Origin: Acrocarpospora pleiomorpha
Lineage (GTDB): Bacteria > Actinomycetota > Actinomycetes > Streptosporangiales > Streptosporangiaceae
DNA length: 64,000 bases
NCBI RefSeq assembly: GCF_009687885.1
Contig: NZ_BLAF01000021.1
Coordinates: 62,001-126,000 of the forward strand
Reading direction: 5' to 3'
Part shown: positions 10,123 through 19,954 of the stretch, in pieces
Position numbering within the stretch: position 1 is the first letter of the stretch
Layout of the letters: each line of letters starts with the position of its first letter
Notes under the pieces: generated by a model
What the model saw: the letters and a program-made list of their open reading frames with translations, nothing else
What the model was told of the DNA's origin: nothing
The model's database searches: none
Position numbers and translations under genes: made by a program

Positions 10123-12906
10123 TCACTCCGAGGACCCGCCCAGCTTCCGCCACATCCAGGTGGGCAGGTGGACCAGAGCCGTGGAGATGCCCGCCCGCAT
10201 GTAGAGGTCGGTGAAACGGCCGACGGCGTCAGCCGCTGCCCGCCGGCTCGCGGCGAACATCTCCGCCGCGGCTCGGGTGTCGCCCGTCAGCTTGAGGGCC
10301 ACGCCGTACTCCTGGCGGGTCTCGGCCGTGTGCGGATGCCCGGGACCGAGCACGGACAGCTGTCCGTCCAGCGCCTGGGCGAAAAGGCCACGCGCCGATT
10401 CCCAGTCGCCGGTCTGCTCGAACGTCTGTCCCAGCAGGAACATGGCGCGCAGGAGCAGGGGATGCCGGTCGCCCGCGTGCCGCCGGAGCAGCGCGATCGT
10501 GCGGGTGAGTTCAGCGCGTCCCCGCTCTGGCTCGCCGCGCGAGACCAGCGCGTATCCCAGGCCCACGGCCGCGCCCAGGGTCACCAGGTGATATTCGCCG
10601 TGGCTGCCGCGATACTCGTCGCGAAGCCGGCGGAGCGACCGCTCCGCGCGTTCCCAGCCGCCGTGATCGGGACGCAGGTCGGTCAGGTGCGGGGTGAGCA
10701 GCGCCTCGGCCAGGACCTCCTGGGCCTCCGAGCACCGGATGTGGTGCGGCAGATCCAGGTCCCGGTAGTGCCCGATCACGGACTCCGCCAGCGCACGGGC
10801 GCCGGGCGAGTCGCCGAGCGGCAGCCGTATCCGAGCCAGTTCCAGCCGCGCCTGCTGGAGCCCGTCCGCCTCGACCGAATGCCGGGCCAGCAGGTTCCGG
10901 GCCTCGCGTTCGGCCTCGCGGAGCCGCCCGCGCAGCCGCAGACCGCGCAGATGGGCCAGTGCGGTCGCGGTCTCGGGCGGGGCGCTGAGCAGTTCAGCCC
11001 AGTACGGCTCGGCTTCGGCGAACCGGCCCAGGGCGTCCAGGGACGCGGCGTGGATGAGCAGGGCCCGACGCGCGAGGTGGCCCCGCACGCGCGTGGCGCG
11101 GGCGATCGCCGTGTCGTAGGCGCCCGCCTCGTAGTGCGCGCGAGCCGCGGCCAGGACGAGGTCCGGATCTTCCGGCCGGACCTCGACCAGCCGGTCACGG
11201 TACCGCGCGGAGGTCACCACCTCCCCACCCGACTCGTAGTGGCCGGTGAGCAGCCGCAGGAGCGCTTCCGTCAGTTCAGCGGGTAGTTCGGCGCGTGCGG
11301 CCAAGACGTCCGCGTGCGGCACCAACTCGCTCCGCTCCGCATGATCGGTCTCGGCCGCCAGCGTGGTCAGCGCGCCCGCCATCGCGGGCGCGAGCTCGGC
11401 TTGGGGCTGAAGCGGCTGGAGGTAGCGCCGCGCCGCGTCCAGCACCAGCGGATGGATCTGCCAGGAGGCGCCCGTGCGGGTGGCGAGCAAGCGCCGCCGC
11501 AGACCTTCCAACGCGGTGGCCACCGTCGCATCGGGGCGCAGCGCACGGGCCGCCAGGTCGATCAAGCGGGCCGGCAGCGGGGCCGGCGCGACCGTCAGCG
11601 CGACCTCGAGGATGAGCCGCTGCGTGTCGTCCAGGGCGAGCACGGCGTCATGGAACATGGCTGTCACCGGCTCCAGCACCGTATGGTCGGTCGTCAGCCG
11701 GTCGGCGTAGTCCTGATAGGAAATCAGCCCTTGCCGATCGCGGAGCTCCAGCCCGGCCAGCGCGGCGGCGTAGGCGTTGCCGCCCAGGCGTCCCACGATC
11801 CGGTCCAGGGCCTCGATCTCGCCGGAATCCGTGGCGGGGCGGTAGCCGCTCAGCAGCAGGCGCCCGTCGGCCAAGGTCAGCGGGCCGACTTCGATGCTTT
11901 TGACAGCTCTCCCGTACGGATTCTCGCGCGTGGTCAGCCCGTAGGCGAGGCTACGCGAGATGAGCACGGTACGGATCTGCCGCTCGGCCGGGATGAGCAG
12001 CTGGTCGGCCACGTCCGGATCCAGATCGGGCGGAACGTCGTCGATCACCCACAGGCTCGGCTCCGGCTGGGCGGCGAGATGCTCGGCGAAGATGTGCGGC
12101 AGCCGGCTCTCACCGGCTCCGGCGTAGTCGAGTCCCAGCATGCCGGCGATCATCCGCAGCTCATCGGCGTATCTGGCGAGCACGTCCCGCTCGGTGGCGC
12201 CCGCCAGGCGCAGCCAGTAGACACCGCCCCGGAAGGCGGCGCCGTACTGCCAGGCGTACGCGGCGACCAGCGCGGTCTTTCCCATGCCCGCGGCTCCGGC
12301 CACAGCCGCGACAGGACCGCAGGTGGGTTCGGTGATCGCGAGATCGCTGCCGTGCAGGGCGCTGTGCAGCAGCCATTGTTCCCGGTAACGGCCGTGAAAG
12401 CCGGCCTGGCCCGGGGGCCTGCCGTACCAGCGCGGGCGGTCGTGAAAGGGGACGTCGCCGATGCGCCCGGAGATCGTGGCGACCCAGGACCGGATGCGAT
12501 CCGCGAGCCGGCTCACGTCTTCCGCCGTGGTCGGCGCGAGCGCGAACCGGGCGTCCGAGACTTCCACCGGCAGAAGGTGATCGGTCTCCTCCTCGGGATT
12601 GATCACGATGATCCGGCCGACGGGGTTTCCCTCCCGCTGACCCGCGAGGAACGCCGACGTGAGTTCCCATTGGCAGGCTGGTCTGACCGCGTAGGCCGCC
12701 GAGTAGTACGCCACCAAAACCGTGGACGAACGCAGCGCCTCCTCGAGTCCGGCCGAGATGCTGGCGAAATACCCCAAGCCGTCTTCGTCGATGAAGACGC
12801 TGAGATCCTTTTCCAGCTCGCGGCAGAGCGCTCGAACGGGCTCCCGATCACAACCCGCCAGAGACATGAAGACGTCGTACGGCGGCTTACTGCCTTTTGG
12901 GGTCAT
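10123..12906 (-). CDS. TIR / NB-ARC / TPR protein (STAND with TIR effector)
   Basis: 927 aa. TIR domain at residues ~8-140 (YDVFMSLAGCDREPVRALC); the catalytic glutamate of NAD-cleaving TIRs fits E81 in CQWELTSAF. NB-ARC follows with P-loop GAAGMGKT at 204-211 and Walker B SLWVIDD at 284-290. The C-terminal ~370 residues are Ala/Leu/Arg-rich TPR repeats, the likely sensor. This is the architecture of plant TNL-like bacterial STAND proteins: ligand sensing by TPRs, NTP-driven oligomerisation, then TIR activation. It converges on the WD40 STAND gene (8-bp gap) and is divergent from an XRE STAND gene 53 bp away. No clear ribosome site; a TAAAAT box five bases before ATG suggests a leaderless message. 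Antiviral role is inference. Confidence 0.9.
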   Translation of the reverse strand: MTPKGSKPPYDVFMSLAGCDREPVRALCRELEKDLSVFIDEDGLGYFASISAGLEEALRSSTVLVAYYSAAYAVRPACQWELTSAFLAGQREGNPVGRIIVINPEEETDHLLPVEVSDARFALAPTTAEDVSRLADRIRSWVATISGRIGDVPFHDRPRWYGRPPGQAGFHGRYREQWLLHSALHGSDLAITEPTCGPVAAVAGAAGMGKTALVAAYAWQYGAAFRGGVYWLRLAGATERDVLARYADELRMIAGMLGLDYAGAGESRLPHIFAEHLAAQPEPSLWVIDDVPPDLDPDVADQLLIPAERQIRTVLISRSLAYGLTTRENPYGRAVKSIEVGPLTLADGRLLLSGYRPATDSGEIEALDRIVGRLGGNAYAAALAGLELRDRQGLISYQDYADRLTTDHTVLEPVTAMFHDAVLALDDTQRLILEVALTVAPAPLPARLIDLAARALRPDATVATALEGLRRRLLATRTGASWQIHPLVLDAARRYLQPLQPQAELAPAMAGALTTLAAETDHAERSELVPHADVLAARAELPAELTEALLRLLTGHYESGGEVVTSARYRDRLVEVRPEDPDLVLAAARAHYEAGAYDTAIARATRVRGHLARRALLIHAASLDALGRFAEAEPYWAELLSAPPETATALAHLRGLRLRGRLREAEREARNLLARHSVEADGLQQARLELARIRLPLGDSPGARALAESVIGHYRDLDLPHHIRCSEAQEVLAEALLTPHLTDLRPDHGGWERAERSLRRLRDEYRGSHGEYHLVTLGAAVGLGYALVSRGEPERGRAELTRTIALLRRHAGDRHPLLLRAMFLLGQTFEQTGDWESARGLFAQALDGQLSVLGPGHPHTAETRQEYGVALKLTGDTRAAAEMFAASRRAAADAVGRFTDLYMRAGISTALVHLPTWMWRKLGGSSE

Positions 12907-12911
12907 AATCT

Positions 12912-12917
12912 ATTTTA
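12912..12917 (-). promoter_or_regulatory. Candidate -10 box for a leaderless TIR-STAND transcript
   Basis: On the minus strand TAAAAT ends five bases before the ATG at 12906, the spacing expected if transcription starts at the start codon. The local AT-rich stretch (12903-12930) stands out in GC-rich DNA. No convincing -35 box was found. Confidence 0.35.
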
Positions 12918-12959
12918 AGAGGATTTTTCGGTCTGCACGGTGGCGGTGGAAGGCCCACT

Positions 12960-15248
12960 ATGGGTGGTCATCCGGCATTCGGTAATGAGTTGCGGCGAGT
13001 GCGGGAGGCCGCGAGCTTGTCACTGGCCGAACTGGGGAAATTGATCCACTACAGCAAGGGATATCTGAGCAAGATTGAATCCGGCGCCAGGCCGGCCAAT
13101 CTTAAGCTGGCCTGGGCCTGCGACAACGCGCTGGGCGCGAACGGCGCGCTGGCCGCGCTCGTCGATCTCCAACCGGCCAGGGAGAATCCTAAAGATCCAA
13201 AGCCTTTCTCCGGGCTACCTCCGGATTCCGTCCACTTCACCGGACGGGCCGACGAGCTTCGGCGGGTCATTTCGATCCTCCGCCATGAGCAGAAAGCGTT
13301 GATTATCCCAAACATGGTGGTTGTGTCCGGTATGGCGGGCGTCGGCAAAACCGCGTTCGTGACCCGTGTGGCGTATCAGATCGAGCGGAGCTTCCCCGGC
13401 GGATTCCTGTTCCTCGACCTGCACGGCTACAGCCCGACAATTCCTCCGGTGACCCCCGCGGACGCCCTCGACCGGCTGCTTCGCCGCCTGGGCGTACCCG
13501 GCGAGCAGATCCCCGATCACGTCGACGACCGCGCCGCGCAGTACCGCGACCGTCTCATCGGAAAAAATATGATCATCGTGCTCGACAACGCCGGGAGCGC
13601 GGACCAGGTACGCCCCTTGCTGCCGGCCACGCCGGACTGCCGCGTGCTGATCACCAGCCGGGACCGCCTCACCTCGCTGGACGACGCGTGCCATCTCACC
13701 CTTGACACGCTCCCCACGGCCGAGGCCACGGCTCTGTTCCGTTCGGTGGCCGGTCAGGATGCGCCGGACCGGGAGGAGATGATCGGGAAGATCGTCGAAG
13801 CCTGCGGGCGCCTGCCCCTCGCTGTCCGCATCATCGCGGCTCGATGCCGCGGTGGCGGCACGCGGAGGCTGGCGGACCTGAGCGCTCGCGTCGCCGACCG
13901 GCACAGCCGGCTCGACGAGCTCGATGACGGCGAGCGCAGTGTCACGTCCGCTTTCACGGTCTCCCATGAGGGCCTGCCCGCCCGGCCCCGGCGCGTCTTC
14001 GCGCTGCTCGGCCTGCATCCTGCCGCGGATTGGGACGCGTACGCCGTAGCGGCCCTCGCCGACCTGAGCGTGCACGAGGCGGAACGCGACCTTGACCGGC
14101 TGCTCCGGGCCAACCTGGTGATCGAGGACTCGGCCGGCCGCTACCACTTTCACGATCTCGTCGGCCTCCATGCCCGCAGGCTCGCCCGATCGGCGATCCC
14201 CGAGCAGGAGCAACGGGCGGCGGTCCAACGGCTGCTCGTCTTCTCCCTGGCGACATTGGTCCAGGCTGACCGGGTCATCACACCCCATCGCTACCTGCCG
14301 CCCTCGGCCATCGTCGACAAGCCACCGGTGACCCCGGCCCTGACCGGGTATCGGCAGGCCCTGGCGTGGGCCGAGACGGAACGGACGAACCTGGTCGCGC
14401 TCTGCCGCGCGGCGGTCGAGCTGAACCTCGACGCCTTCTGCTGGGAGATCGCATACCTGCTGCGTGGCTATTTCTTCCTCACCAAGCAGTGGGACGACTG
14501 GATCCAGACGCATACCCTCGCGATCGTCGCGGCGAGACACTCGGGAAACCGGCACGCCGAGGCCAGGACCCTCAACAATCTGGGTCTCGCGCTGCTGGAG
14601 CGGGGCTCATTCGACGCCGCGGAACAGCACTACCAGAGCGCGCTGGAGATCTTCCGCGAGCTCGGCGACGAGTTCGGGGAGAGCAACGCGCTGGCCAACC
14701 ATGCCGCCGTGCTCTACTACCGCGGTGACCACGGCGCGGCGCTGCTGGAGAACAAGCACGCCCTGGCCTTCTACGAACGGATGAAAATGCTCAGGAACGT
14801 GGCGATCACCCTGCGCAGTATCGCCTTGGTCGAGGTGGAGCTGGCGCGTTTCGCTGAGGCGATCGAGCACCTTCATCGGGCCCTGCGCGTGTTCACCGAA
14901 CTCGGTCTCCATCTGGACGCCGCCATGGCGGAGAACTGCCTGGGCGAGACCTACCACCGCCTGGGCGACCTGAAGAACGCCCGGCGCTGGCATCTCCAGG
15001 GTCTTGAGCACAGCCAGTCCTGTGGCAGTTCGTACGAGGAGGCGCGCGCGCACGGGCAACTCGGCAACCTCGCCGCGGAACAGGGGGATCGCGACACCGC
15101 GACACACCACTGGGAGCGGGCATTGCGCCACTACGCGGCTCTCCAGGCCCCGGAGGCCGAGAAGATCCGTCGCCGTCTCTCCGCCGGCAACCGTTCGCTG
15201 GAAGCGGGGCCCGTCAGTCTGACGGGCCCCGTTCCGGGTGATCAGTAG
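12960..15248 (+). CDS. XRE / NB-ARC / TPR regulator
   Basis: 762 aa; ATG preceded by GTGGAAGG. Residues ~8-60 are a helix-turn-helix of XRE type (ELGKLIHYSKGYLSKIESGARP). NB-ARC: P-loop GMAGVGKT at 124-131, Walker B-like MIIVLDNAG near residue 205, then LITSRDRL. From ~480 onward there are TPR repeats (LNNLGLALLERG, CLGETYHRLGDLKNARRWHLQGLEH). The layout resembles AfsR-type proteins without the SARP activation domain. It shares a 53-bp divergent promoter with the TIR STAND gene, so it may be its DNA-binding controller. The 3' end contains a perfect 11-bp hairpin (15206-15230). Confidence 0.9.
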   Translation: MGGHPAFGNELRRVREAASLSLAELGKLIHYSKGYLSKIESGARPANLKLAWACDNALGANGALAALVDLQPARENPKDPKPFSGLPPDSVHFTGRADELRRVISILRHEQKALIIPNMVVVSGMAGVGKTAFVTRVAYQIERSFPGGFLFLDLHGYSPTIPPVTPADALDRLLRRLGVPGEQIPDHVDDRAAQYRDRLIGKNMIIVLDNAGSADQVRPLLPATPDCRVLITSRDRLTSLDDACHLTLDTLPTAEATALFRSVAGQDAPDREEMIGKIVEACGRLPLAVRIIAARCRGGGTRRLADLSARVADRHSRLDELDDGERSVTSAFTVSHEGLPARPRRVFALLGLHPAADWDAYAVAALADLSVHEAERDLDRLLRANLVIEDSAGRYHFHDLVGLHARRLARSAIPEQEQRAAVQRLLVFSLATLVQADRVITPHRYLPPSAIVDKPPVTPALTGYRQALAWAETERTNLVALCRAAVELNLDAFCWEIAYLLRGYFFLTKQWDDWIQTHTLAIVAARHSGNRHAEARTLNNLGLALLERGSFDAAEQHYQSALEIFRELGDEFGESNALANHAAVLYYRGDHGAALLENKHALAFYERMKMLRNVAITLRSIALVEVELARFAEAIEHLHRALRVFTELGLHLDAAMAENCLGETYHRLGDLKNARRWHLQGLEHSQSCGSSYEEARAHGQLGNLAAEQGDRDTATHHWERALRHYAALQAPEAEKIRRRLSAGNRSLEAGPVSLTGPVPGDQ
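15206..15230 (+). terminator. Hairpin inside the 3' end of the XRE-STAND gene
   Basis: Perfect inverted repeat GGGGCCCGTCA / TGACGGGCCCC with a 3-nt loop, entirely within the last codons of the gene. No U-tract follows. Placed between convergent genes, it probably ends transcription in both directions while encoding the C-terminal residues GPVSLTGP. Confidence 0.6.
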
Positions 15249-15255
15249 CCGTCTG

Positions 15256-16806
15256 CTACCCGGCGTAAGTCTCGAACTCGGCGACCCTCGGTGCGCCGGT
15301 CGAGCTGGTGATCTTGAAGGTGATCTTGCTCAGTGAGGTGGAGGCGAAGGTGATGGTGCCCGCCCCGCTGCCGGATTTCAGGACGGCGCCGGTGGTGCCG
15401 TTGGTGACCTGCCAGGATCCGATGCTGCCCGCGGAGCCTGACGCCTCACGGATGATGATCCTGGACACGGTCTTGGCGGAATCCCACTTGATCGAGATGT
15501 CACCGGTCGAGCCGGCCGGTGACCAGTAGGTGCTCATGTTGCCGTCCCGCACGTTGCCGTAGCTCGTCCCGTCGGCCTTGCTGGAGCCGTCGGAGCCGGC
15601 CCCGATGCTGAGGTTGGTTCCGCTGGGCGGCGGGCTGGTCGACGGTGAAGGGCTGGCTGACGGTGAGGGGCTGGTGGGCGGCGTGGGGCTCGGTGTCTGT
15701 GGTGAGCAGCTGCCGTTCGACACCTGCAGGCCCTTGTTGGCCCCGGCGGTCTGGCGGACGATGTTCGGCACGCAGCTGGCCCCGTCGAGGCTGTAGGAGT
15801 ACGGGACGCTGACGGAGGTGTTGGACTGCGGGTTGGGGCCGGCGGGGTTGTTCTCGCTGCCGGGGCTGGACCAGGTCACGTTGTCGAAGATGTTGCCGCT
15901 GACCTGCCAGTAGCCGGCCTCGCTGGTGTAGAAGGTGCCCAGGACGTCCTTGGAGTCCTTGAAGTAGTTGTTCTCCACCTTGGCGCGAGCCCCGGCTCGG
16001 GAATTGATGCCGGACTCGTGGAGGCTTACGTACGAGTTGTTGTAGATGTGAGCGATTCCGCCGCGCAGCAGGGGCGTACGAGAGTCGATGTTCTCGTACA
16101 GGTTGTGGTGGTACGTGATGAAGCCGTTCGAGCGGTCGCTCTCGCTGGACCCGACGAGCCCGCCGCGGCCGGAGTTGCGCAGGATGCTGTAGGACAGGGT
16201 CACGTACTGGGTGTCGTCCTTCATGTCGAAGAGGCCGTCGAAGCCCTCCGACTCTCCACCCGAGGCCTCCAGGGTGACGTGATCGACCCAGACGTTGCGG
16301 ACGCCGCTCTCCATGCCGATAGCGTCGCCGCCGTTGGACGTGGGCGAACCCGACTTCTTGACGTTCCGGATGGTCACGTTCTGGATGATGATGTTCCTGG
16401 CTTCGCGGATGTGGATGCCCAGCTGGTCGAAGACGGCCCCGTTGCCGACCCCGATGATCGTGACGTTGCTGATTTGCTTGAGCTCGATCAGGCCGGCGGC
16501 GGTGTTGCAGCTCGTGCCCGACACCTTGGTGGTGTTGCCGTGATTGATGGTCCCCTCGACCTCGATGGTGATCGGGGTGCTGCTGCTGGCCCGACTGCAC
16601 AGGGCCGCATGGATCGCGGTCCCCGTGGTGGCCCGCACCGTCTGCCCGCCCGCGCCGCCGGTGGTCCCGCCGTTGGCGGTCGCGTAGCCGGTGGCGCTGC
16701 CGGCCGCTGCCGACGCCTGGAACGCCGGTAAGGCCACACCGGCCGCGGCCGCGATGGCCGCCGTGGCCAGCGCCGCCTGGAGTCGCAATGCGACTGCTCG
16801 TCTCAT
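15256..16806 (-). CDS. Secreted pectate lyase (PL1) with C-terminal carbohydrate-binding module
   Basis: 516 aa; AGGTGAG site upstream. Signal peptide (residues 1-35, ending ASA). The parallel beta-helix lyase domain spans ~36-365: NVWVDHVTLEASG is the vWiDH motif and FDMKDDTQYVTLSYS and the R-T-P-L-L-R-G segment carry the calcium and catalytic arginine neighbourhood. A Pro/Ser/Thr linker (~370-395) joins a discoidin (F5/8C)-like module ending in the C-terminus. Known PL1 enzymes cleave polygalacturonate by beta-elimination. A 16-bp LacI-type palindrome lies 171 bp upstream, suggesting sugar-responsive control by a regulator encoded elsewhere. Confidence 0.92.
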   Translation of the reverse strand: MRRAVALRLQAALATAAIAAAAGVALPAFQASAAAGSATGYATANGGTTGGAGGQTVRATTGTAIHAALCSRASSSTPITIEVEGTINHGNTTKVSGTSCNTAAGLIELKQISNVTIIGVGNGAVFDQLGIHIREARNIIIQNVTIRNVKKSGSPTSNGGDAIGMESGVRNVWVDHVTLEASGGESEGFDGLFDMKDDTQYVTLSYSILRNSGRGGLVGSSESDRSNGFITYHHNLYENIDSRTPLLRGGIAHIYNNSYVSLHESGINSRAGARAKVENNYFKDSKDVLGTFYTSEAGYWQVSGNIFDNVTWSSPGSENNPAGPNPQSNTSVSVPYSYSLDGASCVPNIVRQTAGANKGLQVSNGSCSPQTPSPTPPTSPSPSASPSPSTSPPPSGTNLSIGAGSDGSSKADGTSYGNVRDGNMSTYWSPAGSTGDISIKWDSAKTVSRIIIREASGSAGSIGSWQVTNGTTGAVLKSGSGAGTITFASTSLSKITFKITSSTGAPRVAEFETYAG

Positions 16807-16976
16807 CCTCGTCTCACCTTCGTCTTCGAATGCCGGGTGCGTTCTTCGCTGTCCGGTCGGCGCTGCGGGCCTGCTGCCGGGTGGCTATGCCGTGGAAGTG
16901 CTGAACACCCAGGTGGGTCAGGGGCACCTGGGGGATGGTCTTGGCGTGGGGCGGCGCGGAGACCGGTGCAGTAGTA

Positions 16977-16992
16977 CGGAAAGCGCTTTCCG
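16977..16992. promoter_or_regulatory. LacI-type operator upstream of pectate lyase
   Basis: CGGAAAGCGCTTTCCG is a perfect 16-bp palindrome with the central CG typical of LacI-family sites. It differs from the LacI operators next to the three LacI genes in this window, so its regulator is probably elsewhere. Confidence 0.6.
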
Positions 16993-17107
16993 TTTAGCCG
17001 GACCATAACGGCGGCTGTCAAAAGGCGTCAATGGAAAGTGCGAATCCTGCAACAAACCTGCAACAGGCATCGCCGACGACCGTCAGCACCCGTCGAGAAT
17101 GGGCCCG

Positions 17108-19165
17108 TTACATTCGGCCGAGGCTCCAGGTTCGGAGAATTCCGTCCTCGCCGGCCGTCACGACGATGGGGCGACCGGCGAACTCGGTCAGTGCCAGCGT
17201 GCCGGTCGCGCCGTTGGAACCCAGCGTCCCGATGGTCTCGCCGTCGTCGAGGTTCCAGATCCGTACGGTGATGTCGTCGCCCGCCGGGTTGTGAGCGACG
17301 ACCGCGATGGGCACGTCGCCGAATTGGCCGGCGGTGAGGGCTGCGGTCCCCCGGTCGTCGGGGCTCCGGTCGCTGAAGTTCCACTGCTTCCTGCGCTTGC
17401 CGGTGGCCAGGTCATAGACGCGCAGGGTGGCGTCCAGGTGGGTGGAGACGAGGACGGGTCTGCCGTTCATCTGGCCGCAGGCCAGCAGCTCGATGCCGCC
17501 GATCTCGCCGGTACGGAACGAGCGCGTCAGCCTTCCCGTCGACAGGTTCCACACCCGGATTCGTTCCCCGCCATCTCCCGTGATGAGCACGTCGTCCTGA
17601 CCGAGCCTGCCGAAGGTCAGGCCCCTGATGCCCTGGAAGTGCTCTTTGATCGTGGCGCCGATCTGCTTGCCGGTGGCGATGTCCCAGAGCCGTACAACGC
17701 TGTAGAGGTCGGTCAGGCCGTCGTACTTTTGCGAGACCGCGACCGCCCGGTCGCCGATCGAGACGGCGATGATCGGGGCGCTGGCCCGGTGCGAGGCGTG
17801 TTCCTCACCCGTCAGGGTCCACAGCCGCATCCTGCCGTCGGCGTGGCCGGAGGCCGTCACCGGCGTCCCGCTGACGACGCCGGACGCCATCGAGGTCACC
17901 GAGGCTCCCCCGTCGCCGAGCTCGGTCACCGCCGTGGCCGTGTTCATGTCCCATAACAGTGCCGTTCCCTTGGCCGTACCGCAGACGACGGTGCCCCCGG
18001 CGGCGGCGAGCGCGGTCGGCGCGCCGCTGCCCGCGGTCAGGGAGACAGGGTCCTTGACCTGCGCGCCGAAGGGCTCGGGCGAGGCGGCCGGGGTCGGCGA
18101 GGAGCTAGGGGACGCGGACTGGGAGGGATTGCTGGCCTGCGTCGTGCTCCCTGGCGGGTCGACCTGTTCGCCGCCCGGCGAGAAGAGACCACTTCCTGGC
18201 CGGAGAACGGCGAAAGCGGAGACCGCCGCCGCGGCGACCGCGGCGCCGCCACCGATCAGGACCCGGCGACTGATCTGCCTGGGCGAGCGTGGCGGCACCT
18301 CCGCGTCCAGCGCGGGAGGACGGCCCGCATCAGGCTCCGGGAACGCCCCGGCTGTCGGCCCCGTGCGCCTGATCAGCTGCCGCATCAGATCAGCCGCGAC
18401 CGGCCGGGCCGCCGGATCCTTGGCCAGGCACGCCTGGATCGAGGCCACCAGATGAGAAGGCACACCGGACAAATCGGGAGAACCGCTCAGGACGCCGTTC
18501 ACGATGGCGGGAACCGTGTCCCCCGGGAAAGGCTGGCGGCCGGTGGCGGCGAACACCATCGTCCCCGCCCAGCTGAACATATCGGACGCGGGTCCGACGC
18601 GCTCGCCCCTGAACTGCTCGGGCGACATGTAGGTGGGCGTGCCGATCGGCCCCGATGCCTGCGTGGTGGAGTCGAACGCCTTGGCGATGCCGAAATCAAT
18701 CACGATCGGACCTTCCGGTCCTATCAGGATGTTGCCCGGCTTGAAGTCGCGATGCACGATCCCGGCCTCATGGATGGCGACCAGCGCCGCCAGCGTGGAG
18801 ATCGCGAGCCGGTCCAGCGCACCGCCCGTGCGCGGCCCCGAAGACTGCACGTGCGCCTGCAGCGTGTCCCCCGGCACATACTCGCTCACGATGTACGGAC
18901 GCTCGTCCAACATCCCGACATCCAGCACGACGGCCGTACAGAACGCACCCACCCTGCGCGCCGCCTCCACCTCGCGCAGGAACCCCTTCCGCACATCGGC
19001 ATCACGGCTCAGATGACTGTGGATCAGCTTGACGGCGACCTCACGCCCGGCCTCACCGACCCCGTGGTAAACCACTCCCTGCCCACCGGAACCGAGCACA
19101 CCGACAAGCCGGTAGCCGCCGATCCGCTCGGGATCACCCGGCCGGAGCGGGCGAACATCCGGCAT
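17108..19165 (-). CDS. Ser/Thr protein kinase with WD40 beta-propeller
   Basis: 685 aa from ATG 19165, chosen for its GAGGGAGGGAG ribosome site; an upstream in-frame start adds 30 unconserved residues. Kinase: glycine loop GSGGQGVVY (25-33), catalytic lysine K46, HRDFKPGN loop, DFGIAKAF and TPTYMSPEQF. One transmembrane helix near residue 300 (VLIGGGAAVAAAAVSAFAVL), then a Ser/Pro linker and an extracellular or cytoplasmic-tail propeller of seven WD-type blades (LLWDM, RLWTL, RLWDI, RVWNL, RVYDL, RIWNL, RTWSL). Resembles AfsK-like kinases. Phosphorylation of the FHA transporter at 3642-6146 is an untested possibility. Confidence 0.9.
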   Translation of the reverse strand: MPDVRPLRPGDPERIGGYRLVGVLGSGGQGVVYHGVGEAGREVAVKLIHSHLSRDADVRKGFLREVEAARRVGAFCTAVVLDVGMLDERPYIVSEYVPGDTLQAHVQSSGPRTGGALDRLAISTLAALVAIHEAGIVHRDFKPGNILIGPEGPIVIDFGIAKAFDSTTQASGPIGTPTYMSPEQFRGERVGPASDMFSWAGTMVFAATGRQPFPGDTVPAIVNGVLSGSPDLSGVPSHLVASIQACLAKDPAARPVAADLMRQLIRRTGPTAGAFPEPDAGRPPALDAEVPPRSPRQISRRVLIGGGAAVAAAAVSAFAVLRPGSGLFSPGGEQVDPPGSTTQASNPSQSASPSSSPTPAASPEPFGAQVKDPVSLTAGSGAPTALAAAGGTVVCGTAKGTALLWDMNTATAVTELGDGGASVTSMASGVVSGTPVTASGHADGRMRLWTLTGEEHASHRASAPIIAVSIGDRAVAVSQKYDGLTDLYSVVRLWDIATGKQIGATIKEHFQGIRGLTFGRLGQDDVLITGDGGERIRVWNLSTGRLTRSFRTGEIGGIELLACGQMNGRPVLVSTHLDATLRVYDLATGKRRKQWNFSDRSPDDRGTAALTAGQFGDVPIAVVAHNPAGDDITVRIWNLDDGETIGTLGSNGATGTLALTEFAGRPIVVTAGEDGILRTWSLGRM

Positions 19166-19290
19166 CCGGCTCCCTCCCTCACTGCGTCGGCGATCCACAC
19201 GATACTTCCGCAGACCCTCAACCGCCGAACCACCATCGTCGGCGGCCTGCCCCAAAGTCGAGCGCCAGGCCGGGGCACGTGGTCTGCGGA

Positions 19291-19953
19291 TCAGCTGCCG
19301 CGTAGGTAGGACACGATCATCTCGCCGAGCATTCGGCGCTGCTTGGCGCGATGCTGGGGTGCGGTCATCTCGCGGCCGAACAGGGCTCCGAAGGTGTGCT
19401 GGTTGGCGACGCGGAAGACGCAGAAAGCGCTGATCATCATGTGGACGTCGATGGCGTCGGCCTCGGTGTCGAATTCGCCGCTGACGCGGCCCGCTTCCAG
19501 GATGCGGGTGATGAGGTCCAGGACCGGGGTGCCGAGGTTGGCGAGGACCTCGGATTTACGGATGTGCTCGCCTCGGTGAATGTTCTCGATGGCGACCAGT
19601 TTGATGAACTCGCGGTGGGCGTCATGGTGGTCGAAGGTGAGTTCGGCGAGGGTGCGGATGGCCGCGGTGGGGGCCAGGTGGGCCACGTCCACGGTTCGTT
19701 CGACCGTGCGGACTTCGGTGTACACCTTTTCCAGGACCGCGATGTAGAGCTGCTCCTTGCTGCCGAAATAGTAGTAGATCATGCGTTTGGTGGTGCGGGT
19801 CAGATCGGCGATCTCGTCTACCCGGGCTCCGGCGTAGCCGTCGCGCGCGAAGACCCGCTGAGCGACCTCCAGGATTTCGGCGCGGGTCCGGTCGGCGTCG
19901 CGTTGACGGGCCGCGCTGGGGCGAGTGCCAGGCGGAGAGGTCATGGCGCCCAT
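19291..19953 (-). CDS. TetR-family regulator of shikimate genes
   Basis: 220 aa. N-terminal HTH at ~28-75 (VDEIADLTRTTKRMIYYYFGSKEQLY). It begins two bases after the stop of the dehydratase gene and is cotranscribed with the shikimate genes. A second ATG (19944) is possible. Two similar 18-bp dyads in the divergent promoter of the cluster (22469-22486 and 22603-22620) are its likely targets; a shikimate-pathway compound as inducer is inference. Confidence 0.85.
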   Translation of the reverse strand: MGAMTSPPGTRPSAARQRDADRTRAEILEVAQRVFARDGYAGARVDEIADLTRTTKRMIYYYFGSKEQLYIAVLEKVYTEVRTVERTVDVAHLAPTAAIRTLAELTFDHHDAHREFIKLVAIENIHRGEHIRKSEVLANLGTPVLDLITRILEAGRVSGEFDTEADAIDVHMMISAFCVFRVANQHTFGALFGREMTAPQHRAKQRRMLGEMIVSYLRGS

Positions 19954-19954
19954 C

